A DNA stretch of 64,000 nucleotides from Tidjanibacter massiliensis (GCF_900104605.1 NZ_LT629960.1:1364001-1428000); one strand, 5' to 3'; numbered from the stretch's first letter, positions 28,007 to 36,760 are shown. The notes: generated by a model from the sequence alone, not told the origin. Numbers and translations: made by a program.

Positions 28007-28560
28007 TATCGCCCCCTGCCACACGCACAACGGCCATCGGACAGCCGGTCTCCCTGTCTCCGTCGGAAATCGGACGACACCTGGACGGCGCGCATGGAGC
28101 TGGCTGCCGAACGAAATGACCGCCATTTCCTCAGGTACGATATCCGCCGGTTCCTCTTGCCGCGGAAACAGCCGGGTATCCGGATGCGAAAAACGCCGGC
28201 ACCCTCCCGAAACACCTTGCACATTGCCATCGGACAAACCGATTGCCACCTGCCCGCCGAAGCGTTTCATCCGACTCCGGTCTTCAAAGTCATCCGTTTC
28301 GACACACAGTCTAGACACAGCCTCTCCCCCAGGTACCCCGCTACTCCCCGCAAAAGCGCGGGCAACACCCCTAATCTGTGAAAACAGATACCCTGCCGAA
28401 CGGGACGTTTCCATGTTCCCAATAACAAACGGTACGGCGGCAGACAGAGACACCGAAGAAACCGACTCCGGTATCTCCCCTTCCGAAAGACGACGGTATT
28501 CGCCGGCCCGACCGCCGGCCCCGCATGACCTGTCGTCCACCGAATAATCCAGCGGCCGCT
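28007..28560. other. Long gene-free stretch before the CRISPR region
   Basis: I see no protein family on either strand. The minus strand has an open frame through much of it, but its translation is Arg/Gly/Ser-rich without a start context or domain pattern. It may hold decayed sequence. Confidence 0.45.
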
Positions 28561-28671
28561 TTTGGTTTCTCGATTATTTCCGTATATTTGTTTTGACCGA
28601 ACTGCAACAACTGCGAGCCGGGCTATCGCCGACAACCGCTTTGGTTTTTAAGACATATAATCTTATATTTG
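28561..28671 (+). promoter_or_regulatory. Two tandem promoter-like modules upstream of the CRISPR array
   Basis: Module 1 has TTTG at 28561-28564 and TATATTTG at 28583-28590 (18-base spacer). Module 2 has TTTG at 28640-28643 and TATATTTG at 28664-28671 (20-base spacer). Both begin TTTGGTTT and are followed by a CGAACT after the -7 box, so they look like diverged copies of one unit about 80 bases long. Both face the array. A third -7 match, TATCTTTG, is at 28744-28751. No ORF begins downstream before the repeats. Confidence 0.55.
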
Positions 28672-28857
28672 TCTGAGTCGAACTATTTCGCAAACATGTA
28701 TCGGTTCCTTGCACGGCTCGTACATTCAACCTTTAACGAAAAGTATCTTTGAAATACAAAACCTGCATCATTCCGGCTTCCCCGGCCTGTCATGCGCCGT
28801 TCGTACCGTTCATTCGGCCACATAACCGAATGACAATCAACAAATCGCATATCCGAG

Positions 28858-29149
28858 GTTGTGGTTTGATGTAGAATTGAAATAAGAAACAACAGGATTG
28901 GATGATGGGAAAAGTAAAGGGAAGTTGTGGTTTGATGTAGAATTGAAATAAGAAACAACGCTGGTCTGTCGGATTACCGTTAGCGTCCAGTTGTGGTTTG
29001 ATGTAGAATTGAAATAAGAAACAACCTTCGCCCGCCCGAGTAGCCCCCCGCTTGGGTTGTGGTTTGATGTAGAATTGAAATAAGAAACAACGCCGTAGGC
29101 GTTGTGGTAGTTCTGCAAGGTGTTGTGGTTTGATGTAGAATTGAAATAA
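28858..29149 (+). CRISPR. CRISPR array: five 36-bp repeats, four 30-bp spacers
   Basis: The repeat starts GTTGTGGTTTGATG and ends AAGAAACAAC. Copies lie at 28858-28893, 28924-28959, 28990-29025 and 29056-29091 and are identical. The fifth (29122-29149) matches only its first 28 bases and is the degenerate end. All four spacers are exactly 30 bases. The degenerate last repeat and the promoter-like modules on the left suggest that the leader is on the left and the array reads on the plus strand. The repeat ends GTTG...CAAC resemble type II-C and type VI-B repeats. No cas gene is in the window on either side, and I found no anti-repeat for a tracrRNA nearby. Subtype therefore stays open. Confidence 0.95.
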
Positions 29150-29157
29150 ATTTGCCA

Positions 29158-29714
29158 ATACGGGCGGAGGAAAGGTGTGCGGTGTGAAAACAGTAGGGGG
29201 ACAAACGAGATTTCGCTCCGAAAGCAGACAATATATTCCGAACGGTACAAAGAAATCTCCTGCTTTTCGGAAGGATATATGTCTTAAGTCATCCTGCAAG
29301 AGTGTAAGTTTAGTTACCGCAAGCTTCTGTCATATCGAACGTCTCCGACAATACAAACAGATACAAGAACACGTTTGGAGACAAATCTACTGTCAAAACA
29401 GACGCCGATACTGAGAAGTCGTTAACGGTGACAGAAAAAGACGCCCCCCCTGCACCTCTTGATATCGAAAAAACTCCGACAGAAACACCACCCAAAAACG
29501 ACAGAAAATACCGATGCCGAGCAAAAGCCATCAACGGTGACACAAAGAGGACGAACGGCCACAATAGCCAGCACATTCTGGTATCGAAAAAACTACGCAG
29601 GCCCCCATCGTCAAACGATAATTAGCCGACACTGAGAAATCATGAGCGCTAACAGAGAAGAAACCAACCGGACACGGAGGCCACACTCATCCCCATCCGC
29701 CCGGGCACATCGTC
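29158..29714. other. Gene-free stretch between the CRISPR array and the ABC transporter gene
   Basis: Apart from the degenerate tandem repeat listed separately, I see no gene. Short frames here are Lys/Thr/Pro-rich and unconvincing. Base composition is less GC-rich than in the flanking genes. Confidence 0.5.
29404..29670. repeat. Degenerate tandem repeat, unit roughly 106-119 bp
   Basis: Units begin with CCGATACTGAGAAG (29405), CCGATGCCGAGCAA (29511) and CCGACACTGAGAAA (29626). The first two share CAACGGTGACA or TAACGGTGACA about 25 bases on. The segment TATCGAAAAAACT occurs at 29463-29475 and again at 29582-29594. Spacing varies by indels, so the repeat is decayed. Confidence 0.65.
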
Positions 29715-30368
29715 TCAGGCGATGATAAGGCCGTCGCTCATCACTATTTTGCGGTCGCTCATCTCCGCCAAGCCGTCGTCGTGCGTCACGATAACGACCG
29801 TCTGTCCCAGCCGGTCGCGCAGCTCGAAAAAGAGCCGGTGAATCTCCTCGCGGTTTTTCGAATCGAGGTTGCCCGAAGGCTCATCGGCCAACAGTACGGA
29901 AGGCGAGTTCACCAATGCCCGCGCGATGGCCACCCGCTGCTGCTCCCCTCCGGAGAGTTCGGCAGGTTTGTGGTGCCCCCGACTTCCAAGCCCGAGCATC
30001 AGGAGAAGTTCCCGTGCCTGCTTCTCCACCTCCACCCGGTCGCGACGCCCTATATAACCCGGCATGCAGACATTCTCGAAAGCGGTAAACTCGGGAAGCA
30101 GGTGGTGGAACTGAAAGACGAATCCTATCCGGCGGTTGCGAAAATCGGAGAGTTCCCGGTCGGAGAGCCTTTCGACCGGAATACCGTCTATGCGTATACG
30201 ACCGCTGTCGGCCGCACTGAGCGTACCGAGTATCTGGAGCAGCGTAGTCTTGCCCGCACCGCTCGCCCCGACAATACACACCACCTCGCCCCGGCATACG
30301 GTCAGCGAAACCCCTTTCAGCACCTCCAGCGAGCCGTAACTTTTATGCACGTCGGCAGCCTCTATCAT
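29715..30368 (-). CDS. LolD-like ABC transporter ATP-binding protein
   Basis: A 217-aa ATPase of the LolD/MacB (FtsE-like) class. The Walker [10 protein letters not shown] is at 34-42, the signature LSGGEQQR in the middle, Walker [13 protein letters not shown] follows, and the H-loop is in VTHD. LolD drives release of lipoproteins from the inner membrane with a LolC/E permease, which is not in the window, so another MacB-type role is possible. The ATG at 30368 ([10 protein letters not shown]) lies just after the folP stop at 30370-30372. An in-frame ATG at 30383 would overlap folP. It is the last gene of the ybbR-coaE-folP cluster. Confidence 0.88.
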   Translation of the reverse strand: MIEAADVHKSYGSLEVLKGVSLTVCRGEVVCIVGASGAGKTTLLQILGTLSAADSGRIRIDGIPVERLSDRELSDFRNRRIGFVFQFHHLLPEFTAFENVCMPGYIGRRDRVEVEKQARELLLMLGLGSRGHHKPAELSGGEQQRVAIARALVNSPSVLLADEPSGNLDSKNREEIHRLFFELRDRLGQTVVIVTHDDGLAEMSDRKIVMSDGLIIA

Positions 30369-30369
30369 C

Positions 30370-31215
30370 CTATATCCGTCCATGTTCCCTGTAGAAATTA
30401 AAGAGCCGCACAGCCTCTGCGGCCGGAGCAACATCGTGTACCCGCAATATGTCGGCCCCCTGCCGGAGGCACTCCCAGTTGAGCGCCGTCGTACCATTCA
30501 GTGAATCGTCGGGCGTCACGCCGAGCACCTTATAAATCATAGACTTGCGGGAGACACCGGCAAGTACGGGACAACCGAGTTCCGCAATTCCGCCCATTCC
30601 GGCAAGCAGTTCGTAATTCTGGGCGGTCGTTTTGGCGAAACCGAAACCGGGGTCGAGCACCACATCGCGTATGCCTGCCCGGCGGGCCGCTTCCAGCCTC
30701 CCGGCCAGATACTCCACGACCTCCCGGGTTATGTCGCCGTAAACGGTACGCCCCTGCATGTCGGCGGGCGTGCCCCGCATGTGCATGGCGATGTAGGGTA
30801 CACCGTAGCGGGCAGCGACCCCCATGATGTCCGCATCGAGCTCACCGGCGGATATGTCGTTCACGATACACGGTCCGAAACGGGAAATCACCCCTTCCGC
30901 CACACTCGCCCGGAAAGTATCGACCGAGACCGCCATCTCCGGATGCTCGTTGCGGATGACCTCCACGGCGAGCGACACCCTGCGCAGCTCCTCCGCAGGC
31001 GGTACGTCGGCCGCCCCCGACCGCGACGAATAACCGCCCACGTCGATTATCGAAGCGCCCTCGGCAACGGCCTTGTGGACACGTTCCCTGACAGCCCGGA
31101 CCTCAGGTGTCCGGCTGCCGGCGAAAAACGAATCCGGCGTCACATTGATAATGGCCATCACCACAGGCCGCTGCAGGTCGAGCAGCCGGCTCCCTACTCT
31201 TATCGTTTTCATCAT
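30370..31215 (-). CDS. folP: Dihydropteroate synthase
   Basis: A 281-aa folate-pathway enzyme joining p-aminobenzoate to hydroxymethyl-dihydropterin diphosphate; it is the sulfonamide target. The TIM-barrel motifs are clear: INVTPDSF near the N-terminus, [11 protein letters not shown] for pterin binding, VNDISAG, and DPGFGFAKT. The start at 31215 (or 31212; two adjacent ATGs) gives [14 protein letters not shown], a normal length. It lies 40 bases after coaE and next to lolD, consistent with one transcript. Confidence 0.97.
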   Translation of the reverse strand: MMKTIRVGSRLLDLQRPVVMAIINVTPDSFFAGSRTPEVRAVRERVHKAVAEGASIIDVGGYSSRSGAADVPPAEELRRVSLAVEVIRNEHPEMAVSVDTFRASVAEGVISRFGPCIVNDISAGELDADIMGVAARYGVPYIAMHMRGTPADMQGRTVYGDITREVVEYLAGRLEAARRAGIRDVVLDPGFGFAKTTAQNYELLAGMGGIAELGCPVLAGVSRKSMIYKVLGVTPDDSLNGTTALNWECLRQGADILRVHDVAPAAEAVRLFNFYREHGRI

Positions 31216-31255
31216 GATTGCTGTATAAACCAATCTACCTTTCCATACAGGCCGT

Positions 31256-31858
31256 TTACCGCCGGCCGACACCAAACCGGGCATCGAGCCGCAATACCTG
31301 CTCCCACAGCAGATGCTTTTCGTCATTGAAGATAACATGCCCGGCGAGCGCTTCCCGCTCCGCATCGTTCATCTGACTCCTCATGCGGGCGCGAACCTCT
31401 TCCTCCGAACTCCGGTCGCGGCCGACGGCACGTTCCAGACGCAGCCTTTCCGGAGCGGAAACGGTCACTATCTCGTCCACCTCCCGGTCCATCCCGCTCT
31501 CAAAAAGCACGGCACTCTCTGCCACGACATATTCCGCACCGAGCTCCCCCGCCCAACGACGGAAATCACTCCGCACGGCAGGATGCACCACCCCGTTCAG
31601 GGCCGCCAGGGCCACCGGGCTGCTGAACACCTGCGAAGCAAGGTATCGCCTGTCCAATACGCCGTCGCGGTAACTCGCCGCCCCGAACCGCTCCCGGATA
31701 GCGGCGATGAGCGCCGGGTCGGACGACATGAGCCGCTTCGCCCCGGCATCCGAATCGTAAACCGGGACACCCAGCATGGCGAACAGACGGCAGACGGTAC
31801 TCTTCCCGCTGCCTATTCCCCCCGTCACACCGACCTTGAGCGGAACACGGCGCGTCAT
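31256..31858 (-). CDS. coaE: Dephospho-CoA kinase
   Basis: A 200-aa kinase for the last step of coenzyme A synthesis, phosphorylation of dephospho-CoA at the 3' hydroxyl. The P-loop GGIGSGKST is at 13-21, followed by PVYDSDAGAKRL and the lid region with QMNDAER. The start at 31858 overlaps the stop of the upstream YbbR-like gene by four bases (ATGA), which fixes the start and indicates translational coupling. The length is typical. Confidence 0.96.
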   Translation of the reverse strand: MTRRVPLKVGVTGGIGSGKSTVCRLFAMLGVPVYDSDAGAKRLMSSDPALIAAIRERFGAASYRDGVLDRRYLASQVFSSPVALAALNGVVHPAVRSDFRRWAGELGAEYVVAESAVLFESGMDREVDEIVTVSAPERLRLERAVGRDRSSEEEVRARMRSQMNDAEREALAGHVIFNDEKHLLWEQVLRLDARFGVGRR

Positions 31859-32397
31859 AACTCTATCTCGGGAATCGGCCCGACGGAAAGGAACTTGATA
31901 TCCGTATTGCGTGCCGAGATGGCATTCTGCAGGGAATAGGGCGATATGACCACCCACCCCGGATTGATGGCCGACGGCGATACGTCCAAATCGCTCCAAC
32001 TGAGTTCCAACGGCTTCCCTTTGGAGTGCCGTTTGGTGAACAGACGCGTTCCCTGCCCCTCGACCATGCAGTTCACTTCAAACACGTGGCCGTCCACATT
32101 GACCAGGACGGGTATCTCCGCCTGATAGGTATAGCCCAGTTTGATGGCATACCACAGCGTGAACGACAGCAGGAGCATGACGAGGAAAGGCACGGAGATG
32201 AACTTGCGGAGCCGTTTCCACACGGGCGCCCATATCCGTTTCACCCACGCCGTGAAACGCGCCCACCACGGACGCATACGCTCCGTGAAACTCTCCCTCA
32301 ACACGGCGGGTATCCCCTCCTGCTCTCCGAGCGGTCTGTCGCCGCCCGAATGCTTCTCCGGCGCCGGTGCGCCGGGCTGTATGCCGTTTTCTGCCAT
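31855..32397 (-). CDS. YbbR-like single-pass membrane protein
   Basis: A 180-aa protein with a charged cytoplasmic N-terminus, one membrane helix at about 68-86 (VPFLVMLLLSFTLWYAIKLG) and a beta-rich periplasmic domain of about 95 residues. Its position directly before coaE, with a 4-base overlap, and its layout match the YbbR-like genes of Bacteroidetes. It is shorter than usual and a full YbbR repeat is not obvious, so the name is tentative. The ATG at 32397 starts MAENGIQPGAP. A promoter lies about 100 bases upstream. Confidence 0.75.
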   Translation of the reverse strand: MAENGIQPGAPAPEKHSGGDRPLGEQEGIPAVLRESFTERMRPWWARFTAWVKRIWAPVWKRLRKFISVPFLVMLLLSFTLWYAIKLGYTYQAEIPVLVNVDGHVFEVNCMVEGQGTRLFTKRHSKGKPLELSWSDLDVSPSAINPGWVVISPYSLQNAISARNTDIKFLSVGPIPEIEL

Positions 32398-32758
32398 TGT
32401 CCGAAACCGTTTAAAACCGCAGTCTGCCCGCATCCCCAAGGGAATGCTTCCGGCAGGAAAGGCATGCGACTCTCCGAAACGCCGCTTTGCCAGATACAAA
32501 AATAGTAAGAAGACCGGAATAAACGCCCTCCTCCGCACCATTTTATTCATACCGAAACACCCTGCGTCCCGCATCTTCCGCAGGAAAGGCTCTCCGGGGC
32601 AGCACGGCCCGGCAATCCGCTCCGGAAAACGCCCTGCACCGCTCCCGGCCGTCCGACAGGACGGAGCTGCCAGTCTCCGTGAACAGACCGCTCTCCCGAA
32701 ATACAGCGAGGCCGCGGTCACCCGCAGCCTCGCCTATCGTTTTCCCTCCGCGTGCAAA
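32398..32758. other. Gap holding the promoter of the ybbR-coaE-folP-lolD cluster
   Basis: The minus strand has TATTTTTG (32504-32497), an exact -7 match, giving a leader of about 90 nt before the ATG at 32397. Nothing else is recognisable in the rest of this 361-bp gap. Confidence 0.5.
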
Positions 32759-33370
32759 CTACTTCTTTCCGGCCGCTTTCTCGGCGGCATAACGTTCGTT
32801 CAGCACGACGAGCACCTCTTCGGTGATATCCATTGCGGGGTCGGCATGGAGAATGGGCCCCGACGCGGTCGTACTGATTATCATGGAGTATTTGTAATCT
32901 GCATTGTACTCCTTCAGATAATCCATGACCGCATAGTATATCCGGTTGTTCATCACCTGCTCCTCTTCGGCGAGTTCGCCCATCATCCGGTCGCGCGTAG
33001 CCAGCAGTTCCTGTTGCTGTTGCATCAGTTTCTGCTGCATCTCCTCGGCGGTAGCCCGCGTAACGAGCCCCTTCTGTATCTTGTCCTGCGCCTCCAGCAT
33101 ATCCTTCTCCAACTGCTGGGATTTGGCGTTAAGCTCGCGTTCGGCCTTGTTGGCCTTGGCCTGGAAGGCATTGCTCAAATCCTGGGCAAGCAGATAATCC
33201 AGCATCAGCGAATCTATCTGGATATAAGCCACATTGGGTCTTTCGCTCCGTACTTCGACCGCCGCTGCCGCCTCCGGTTCCTGACCGGTCGCCGCAGGAG
33301 CCTGCTGCCCGCCGTTCCGGCAAGCGGTAAAAGCCAGCAGCACCGCTGCCGCCACAACTATTTTTCTCAT
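32759..33370 (-). CDS. OmpH/Skp-like periplasmic chaperone, lipoprotein
   Basis: A 203-aa protein. A lipoprotein signal with Cys17 (MRKIVVAAAVLLAFTAC) and an Ala/Pro/Glu-rich linker lead into an OmpH/Skp-type segment: YIQIDSLMLDY, then a long charged Gln-rich coiled coil (about 70-140). Skp-type proteins hold unfolded outer-membrane proteins in a trimeric jellyfish shape. The lipid anchor is a departure from classical soluble Skp but occurs in Bacteroidetes relatives. It is divergent from ruvA with facing promoters. Confidence 0.88.
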   Translation of the reverse strand: MRKIVVAAAVLLAFTACRNGGQQAPAATGQEPEAAAAVEVRSERPNVAYIQIDSLMLDYLLAQDLSNAFQAKANKAERELNAKSQQLEKDMLEAQDKIQKGLVTRATAEEMQQKLMQQQQELLATRDRMMGELAEEEQVMNNRIYYAVMDYLKEYNADYKYSMIISTTASGPILHADPAMDITEEVLVVLNERYAAEKAAGKK

Positions 33371-33404
33371 CGCGTATGGTTTTATTTTCGTTCGTTACGG
33401 AGAG

Positions 33405-33431
33405 CAAATATATGAATTTTCTCTATGTTTG
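33405..33431. promoter_or_regulatory. Divergent promoters of the ompH-like gene and ruvA
   Basis: The minus strand has TATATTTG (33412-33405) for the ompH-like gene; the plus strand has TATGTTTG (33424-33431) for ruvA. Only 11 bases separate the two -7 boxes, so polymerase binding at one should hinder the other. Confidence 0.6.
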
Positions 33432-33462
33432 CATTACGCAATCCACAAAATCGTCAGGAACC

Positions 33463-34059
33463 ATGTACGACTACATACAGGGCGAAGTCACGGAGCTGAC
33501 GCCTGCCTACGCCGTCGTCGAGGCGGGAGGCGTGGGCTACTACCTCGTCATTTCGCTTCAAACCTATGCCGAACTGGAACATCTCTCCTCAGCCCGCGTA
33601 TATACCCATTTCGCGGTACGCGAAGACGCACAGACGCTGTACGGCTTCGCCACACGCGAGGAACGCGAGGTTTTCCGGCTGCTGGTCAGCGTCTCGGGTG
33701 TCGGGGGAAACACAGCTCGCATGATACTCTCCACCTACTCTCCGGCGGAGCTGGCCAACATTCTGGCAACCGAAAACGCCGTACTGCTCAAGAACGTCAA
33801 GGGGCTCGGTCTGAAAACGGCCCAGAAAATCATCGTCGAGCTGAAAGACAAGGCGACCGGACTGGGCAGTACCGGAACGGGCTCGCCCGCGCAGACCACC
33901 GCAGCCGGAACGGACGAAACCCGCACCGAAGCGACAGCGGCTCTCACGATGCTGGGATTCGGCAAGGCGGCTTCCGAAAAAGCCGTACAATCCATCCTGA
34001 AGGAGACCCCCTCCGCAGGGGTGGAGGAGGTCATACGCCTCGCACTCAAGAAACTGTAA
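33463..34059 (+). CDS. ruvA: Holliday junction branch-migration protein RuvA
   Basis: A 198-aa RuvA. It binds Holliday junctions as a tetramer and loads the RuvB motor. The OB-fold domain starts MYDYIQGEV, the tandem helix-hairpin-helix region contains VSGVGGNTARMIL and VKGLGLKTAQKIIVELKDK, and domain III is at about 148-198 after a Thr/Gly-rich flexible linker. The ATG at 33463 is chosen over an in-frame upstream ATG because the -7 element lies at 33424-33431, downstream of that alternative. Confidence 0.97.
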   Translation: MYDYIQGEVTELTPAYAVVEAGGVGYYLVISLQTYAELEHLSSARVYTHFAVREDAQTLYGFATREEREVFRLLVSVSGVGGNTARMILSTYSPAELANILATENAVLLKNVKGLGLKTAQKIIVELKDKATGLGSTGTGSPAQTTAAGTDETRTEATAALTMLGFGKAASEKAVQSILKETPSAGVEEVIRLALKKL

Positions 34060-34085
34060 CCGAACGGACTTCAAAACGACAGACC

Positions 34086-34667
34086 ATGAACATGAAAGGA
34101 CTCATCGCAGCAACGCTCGTCGTCATCGTCCCCGCCTCCCTGCACGCGCAGGAGCCGCTCATCCCGCAAAACTTCCTGCAAACCGCCCCGGAAGCCTATT
34201 ACCATTACGAGCCAAACGTTTTGGAGTGCGTCGAATGGCTGACGGAAACCCCTCTCGAAGCCGACAGTTTCGACCGCCGGACAATCGGCAAATTCATCGA
34301 CACCTGGCTTCGAGAGACACCGAGTATCCGGATAAGCCTCGACCCGACACTCACCGCGTTCCTCGACGACGCCAAATACTTCGAGGAACAGATGACCGTT
34401 TATACAGGCGGGTATGCAGCCGGATTACTCGAACTGAAAAGCGAAAACGGCACGCTCGGCAAAATGACGCTCTCTCCGCGCGGTCTGTCGGACGAAGACC
34501 GGACCGCAGGGGCCACGCGGGCCATCGAATATTCGATAGCGTTTTACGACCGGAACCGCGACCTGCTGGGACGGAACGGAAAACTCGAACGACTCAAAAA
34601 GATGCAGGAAAAGGGTACGCTCCGCCAATACGTCGAAGCGAACCTCTACCGCCCGGACGACAAATAA
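34086..34667 (+). CDS. Secreted protein of unknown function
   Basis: A 193-aa protein with a clear cleavable signal peptide (MNMKGLIAATLVVIVPASLHA, then QEP). The mature part is soluble and mixed in charge. It has an aromatic patch (PEAYYHYEPN), two Trp-containing helices around 50-80, and a Lys/Arg-rich C-terminus. I do not recognise a family or catalytic motif. It follows ruvA by 26 bases and ends before a strong hairpin, so it is probably the second gene of the ruvA transcript. Confidence 0.75.
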   Translation: MNMKGLIAATLVVIVPASLHAQEPLIPQNFLQTAPEAYYHYEPNVLECVEWLTETPLEADSFDRRTIGKFIDTWLRETPSIRISLDPTLTAFLDDAKYFEEQMTVYTGGYAAGLLELKSENGTLGKMTLSPRGLSDEDRTAGATRAIEYSIAFYDRNRDLLGRNGKLERLKKMQEKGTLRQYVEANLYRPDDK

Positions 34668-34739
34668 CCCGGCACTCGCCGCATCCGACGGTACCGGATA
34701 CGTAACGGAGTTCCGGCCCGGCACCGAAGCGGACGATAA

Positions 34740-34775
34740 AAGGCGGCACCCCTGTATGGGGTGCCGCCTTCCTTT
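34740..34775 (+). terminator. Hairpin terminator between the secreted-protein gene and fabD
   Basis: A 13-bp perfect stem (34740-34752 with 34758-34770) and 5-base loop, followed by CCTTTT. On the minus strand the stem is followed by TTTATC, so it may serve both convergent genes. Confidence 0.75.
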
Positions 34776-34886
34776 TCAAGTTCTTCCGGGCCAGGGCGAT
34801 TCGGGAACGTCCGCGAAAACGGGGACAACCGCTCCGGCGACGCACCTTCGCGGGTCATCGGACCCTACCGGCCTCGCCGGAACCCG

Positions 34887-35774
34887 TTACAGCGCCTGTA
34901 TCGAGGTGACCTCCACCCCGGGGGCTATCTTACCCACAAGGCCCTGAAGTACCTTGCCGGGACCGAGTTCGGTGAAAGAAGCGGCACCGTCGGCCACCAT
35001 GTTGCGCACGATTTGCGTCCAGCGCACCGGCGCGGTGAGCTGTGCGATGAGGTTCGCCTTGATTTCAGCCGGGTCGGTATGCGGCAGCGCATCCACATTC
35101 TGGTAAACGGGACAGGACGGAGCCACGATAACCGCCTCCTCGATGGCACGGCTGAGCTCCTCGCGGGCCGGCTCCATGAGCGGCGAATGGAACGCACCGC
35201 CCACGGCGAGTTTCATCGCCCGTTTCGCACCCGCGGCCTTGAGCGCCTCGCACGCCCGCTCCACACTCTCGTTGGAACCCGATATGACGAGCTGGCCGGG
35301 GCAGTTGTAGTTGGCCGGCACCACCACGCCCTCGGTTTCTGCGCATATCCGCTCTACCGTCTCGTCGGGCAGGGCAAGCACGGCAGCCATGGTCGAAGGA
35401 TTGATTTCACAGGCACGCTGCATGGCGAGCGCACGTTTGGAGACCAGCTTCAGCCCCTCCTCGAAGCTGAGCGCACCGGTAGCCACCAGCGCACTGAATT
35501 CGCCGAGCGAATGTCCCGCAGCCATGTCGGGCACGAACGCCGCACCGAGGCTCTTGGCCAGAATGACCGAATGGAGGAAAATGGCCGGCTGCGTCACCCG
35601 CGTCTGTTTCAGCTCCTCGTCCGTACCGGCGAACATGATGTCCGTAATGCGGAAACCGAGTATCTCGTTGGCTCGCTCGAACAGCTCCTTCGCCTCGGGA
35701 ATGTTGTCGTAAAGGTCTTTACCCATGCCCACGAACTGGGCCCCCTGTCCGGGGAAAACGAATGCCTTTTTCAT
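34887..35774 (-). CDS. fabD: Malonyl-CoA:ACP transacylase FabD
   Basis: A 295-aa enzyme that moves malonyl from CoA to acyl carrier protein, supplying type II fatty acid synthesis. It shows VFPGQGAQ at the N-terminus, the nucleophile Ser89 in GHSLGE, the substrate Arg in SKRALAMQ and the catalytic His196 in GGAFHSPLM. The start at 35774 (MKKAFVFPGQ) is the family-typical one. It stands alone on the minus strand with its own promoter. Confidence 0.97.
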   Translation of the reverse strand: MKKAFVFPGQGAQFVGMGKDLYDNIPEAKELFERANEILGFRITDIMFAGTDEELKQTRVTQPAIFLHSVILAKSLGAAFVPDMAAGHSLGEFSALVATGALSFEEGLKLVSKRALAMQRACEINPSTMAAVLALPDETVERICAETEGVVVPANYNCPGQLVISGSNESVERACEALKAAGAKRAMKLAVGGAFHSPLMEPAREELSRAIEEAVIVAPSCPVYQNVDALPHTDPAEIKANLIAQLTAPVRWTQIVRNMVADGAASFTELGPGKVLQGLVGKIAPGVEVTSIQAL

Positions 35775-35812
35775 TGCATATTGTGTGTTAGATTGATAAC
35801 AGCGTTACGGGA

Positions 35813-35820
35813 CAAAAATA
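35813..35820 (-). promoter_or_regulatory. -7 element of fabD
   Basis: The minus strand reads TATTTTTG, matching TAnnTTTG, about 39 bases upstream of the ATG. Confidence 0.55.
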
Positions 35821-36001
35821 GTCAAAATAATCCATACCGCTGCACATCGTCCGCTGCTGCCGGGCAACAAACAGCATAACAGCATCTTAACAAAAACAAA
35901 AAGAAGACGATTAGGAATTGAGGCGAATTTTTGCTAAAATTGCAAGCTGATTCCATAATTTACATGTATTCTTCCCCGACAGGAGGCCAAACCTTCGCAA
36001 C

Positions 36002-36760
36002 ATGCTGACAGCCATCGTATCCATCCTATACTACCTCGTCCTGCTGGCGTGGTCGCTCGCCTACTTCGTCTTCATGCTCCTGCTTTTCGCGCTCACCGTG
36101 GCGTTCGACCGGGAACGGAAGGCGCTCCATGCGGCGTCGCGTTTCTGGGCACGGAGCATTTTCTTCCTGAACCCGCTCTGGCGGCTCCGCGTGGAAGGAA
36201 GGGAACACATCGACCCGAAAGGCGCCTACGTGGTGACGGTCAATCACCAATCCATGGTGGACATCCCGCTGATGTACGTGCTGCCGAAGATTAACTTTAA
36301 ATGGGTGGCCAAAAGCGGCGTCTACAAATGGCCGCTGTTCGGGGTGGTGCTGTGGCTGCACGGCGACATCACGGTGGACGACAGGGGCTCGGTACGCAAG
36401 ACGCTCGGATTCATGTCCAAAGGACTCGAACACCTGCACCGCGGCACCTCGGTCATCATCTTCCCGGAGGGCTCGCGCAGCCGCGACGGGGAGGTGCACA
36501 ACTTCAAGGAGGGTGCTTTCCTGCTCGCGCGGGAGGCGGGAGTTCCCATCCTGCCGTGTGTCATCGACGGAGCCAAAACGTTCATCAAGGGATGGCGGGT
36601 ACGGTGCAACACCTTCACCGTGCGCATCACCCCGCCCGTACCCGCCGGAAAGGTGGCGGAGACCCCCGTCCGGGAGGTACTCGCCGAAGTACGGGAACGG
36701 ACCGTCAGCGAACTGGCCGCCATCCGCGGCCGGGAGAAGAAAACCGAAAAGGAGCGATAA
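36002..36760 (+). CDS. 1-acyl-sn-glycerol-3-phosphate acyltransferase (PlsC family)
   Basis: A 252-aa membrane-bound acyltransferase that makes phosphatidic acid from lysophosphatidate. An N-terminal membrane helix (about 8-34) precedes the HX4D motif in NHQSMVD (His82, Asp87). The glycerol-phosphate-binding FPEGSRS is at 154-160. The ATG at 36002 gives MLTAIVSILYY. It ends six bases before parE, so the two are likely cotranscribed. Confidence 0.94.
   Translation: MLTAIVSILYYLVLLAWSLAYFVFMLLLFALTVAFDRERKALHAASRFWARSIFFLNPLWRLRVEGREHIDPKGAYVVTVNHQSMVDIPLMYVLPKINFKWVAKSGVYKWPLFGVVLWLHGDITVDDRGSVRKTLGFMSKGLEHLHRGTSVIIFPEGSRSRDGEVHNFKEGAFLLAREAGVPILPCVIDGAKTFIKGWRVRCNTFTVRITPPVPAGKVAETPVREVLAEVRERTVSELAAIRGREKKTEKER

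Noticed and set aside
27923-28540. A 205-codon minus-strand frame after the M3 peptidase
   Set aside because: It starts without a promoter or typical start context, runs through the peptidase terminator hairpin into the gene end, and shows no domain-like pattern.
28858-29157. A type V-A (Cas12a) array in the reverse orientation
   Set aside because: The reverse complement contains TTCTAC but lacks the matching GTAGAT half that forms the Cas12a crRNA hairpin.
28790-29299. A minus-strand frame with a repeated peptide through the CRISPR array
   Set aside because: The repeated peptide is only the translation of the 36-bp CRISPR repeat with constant 66-bp period, which is a multiple of three.
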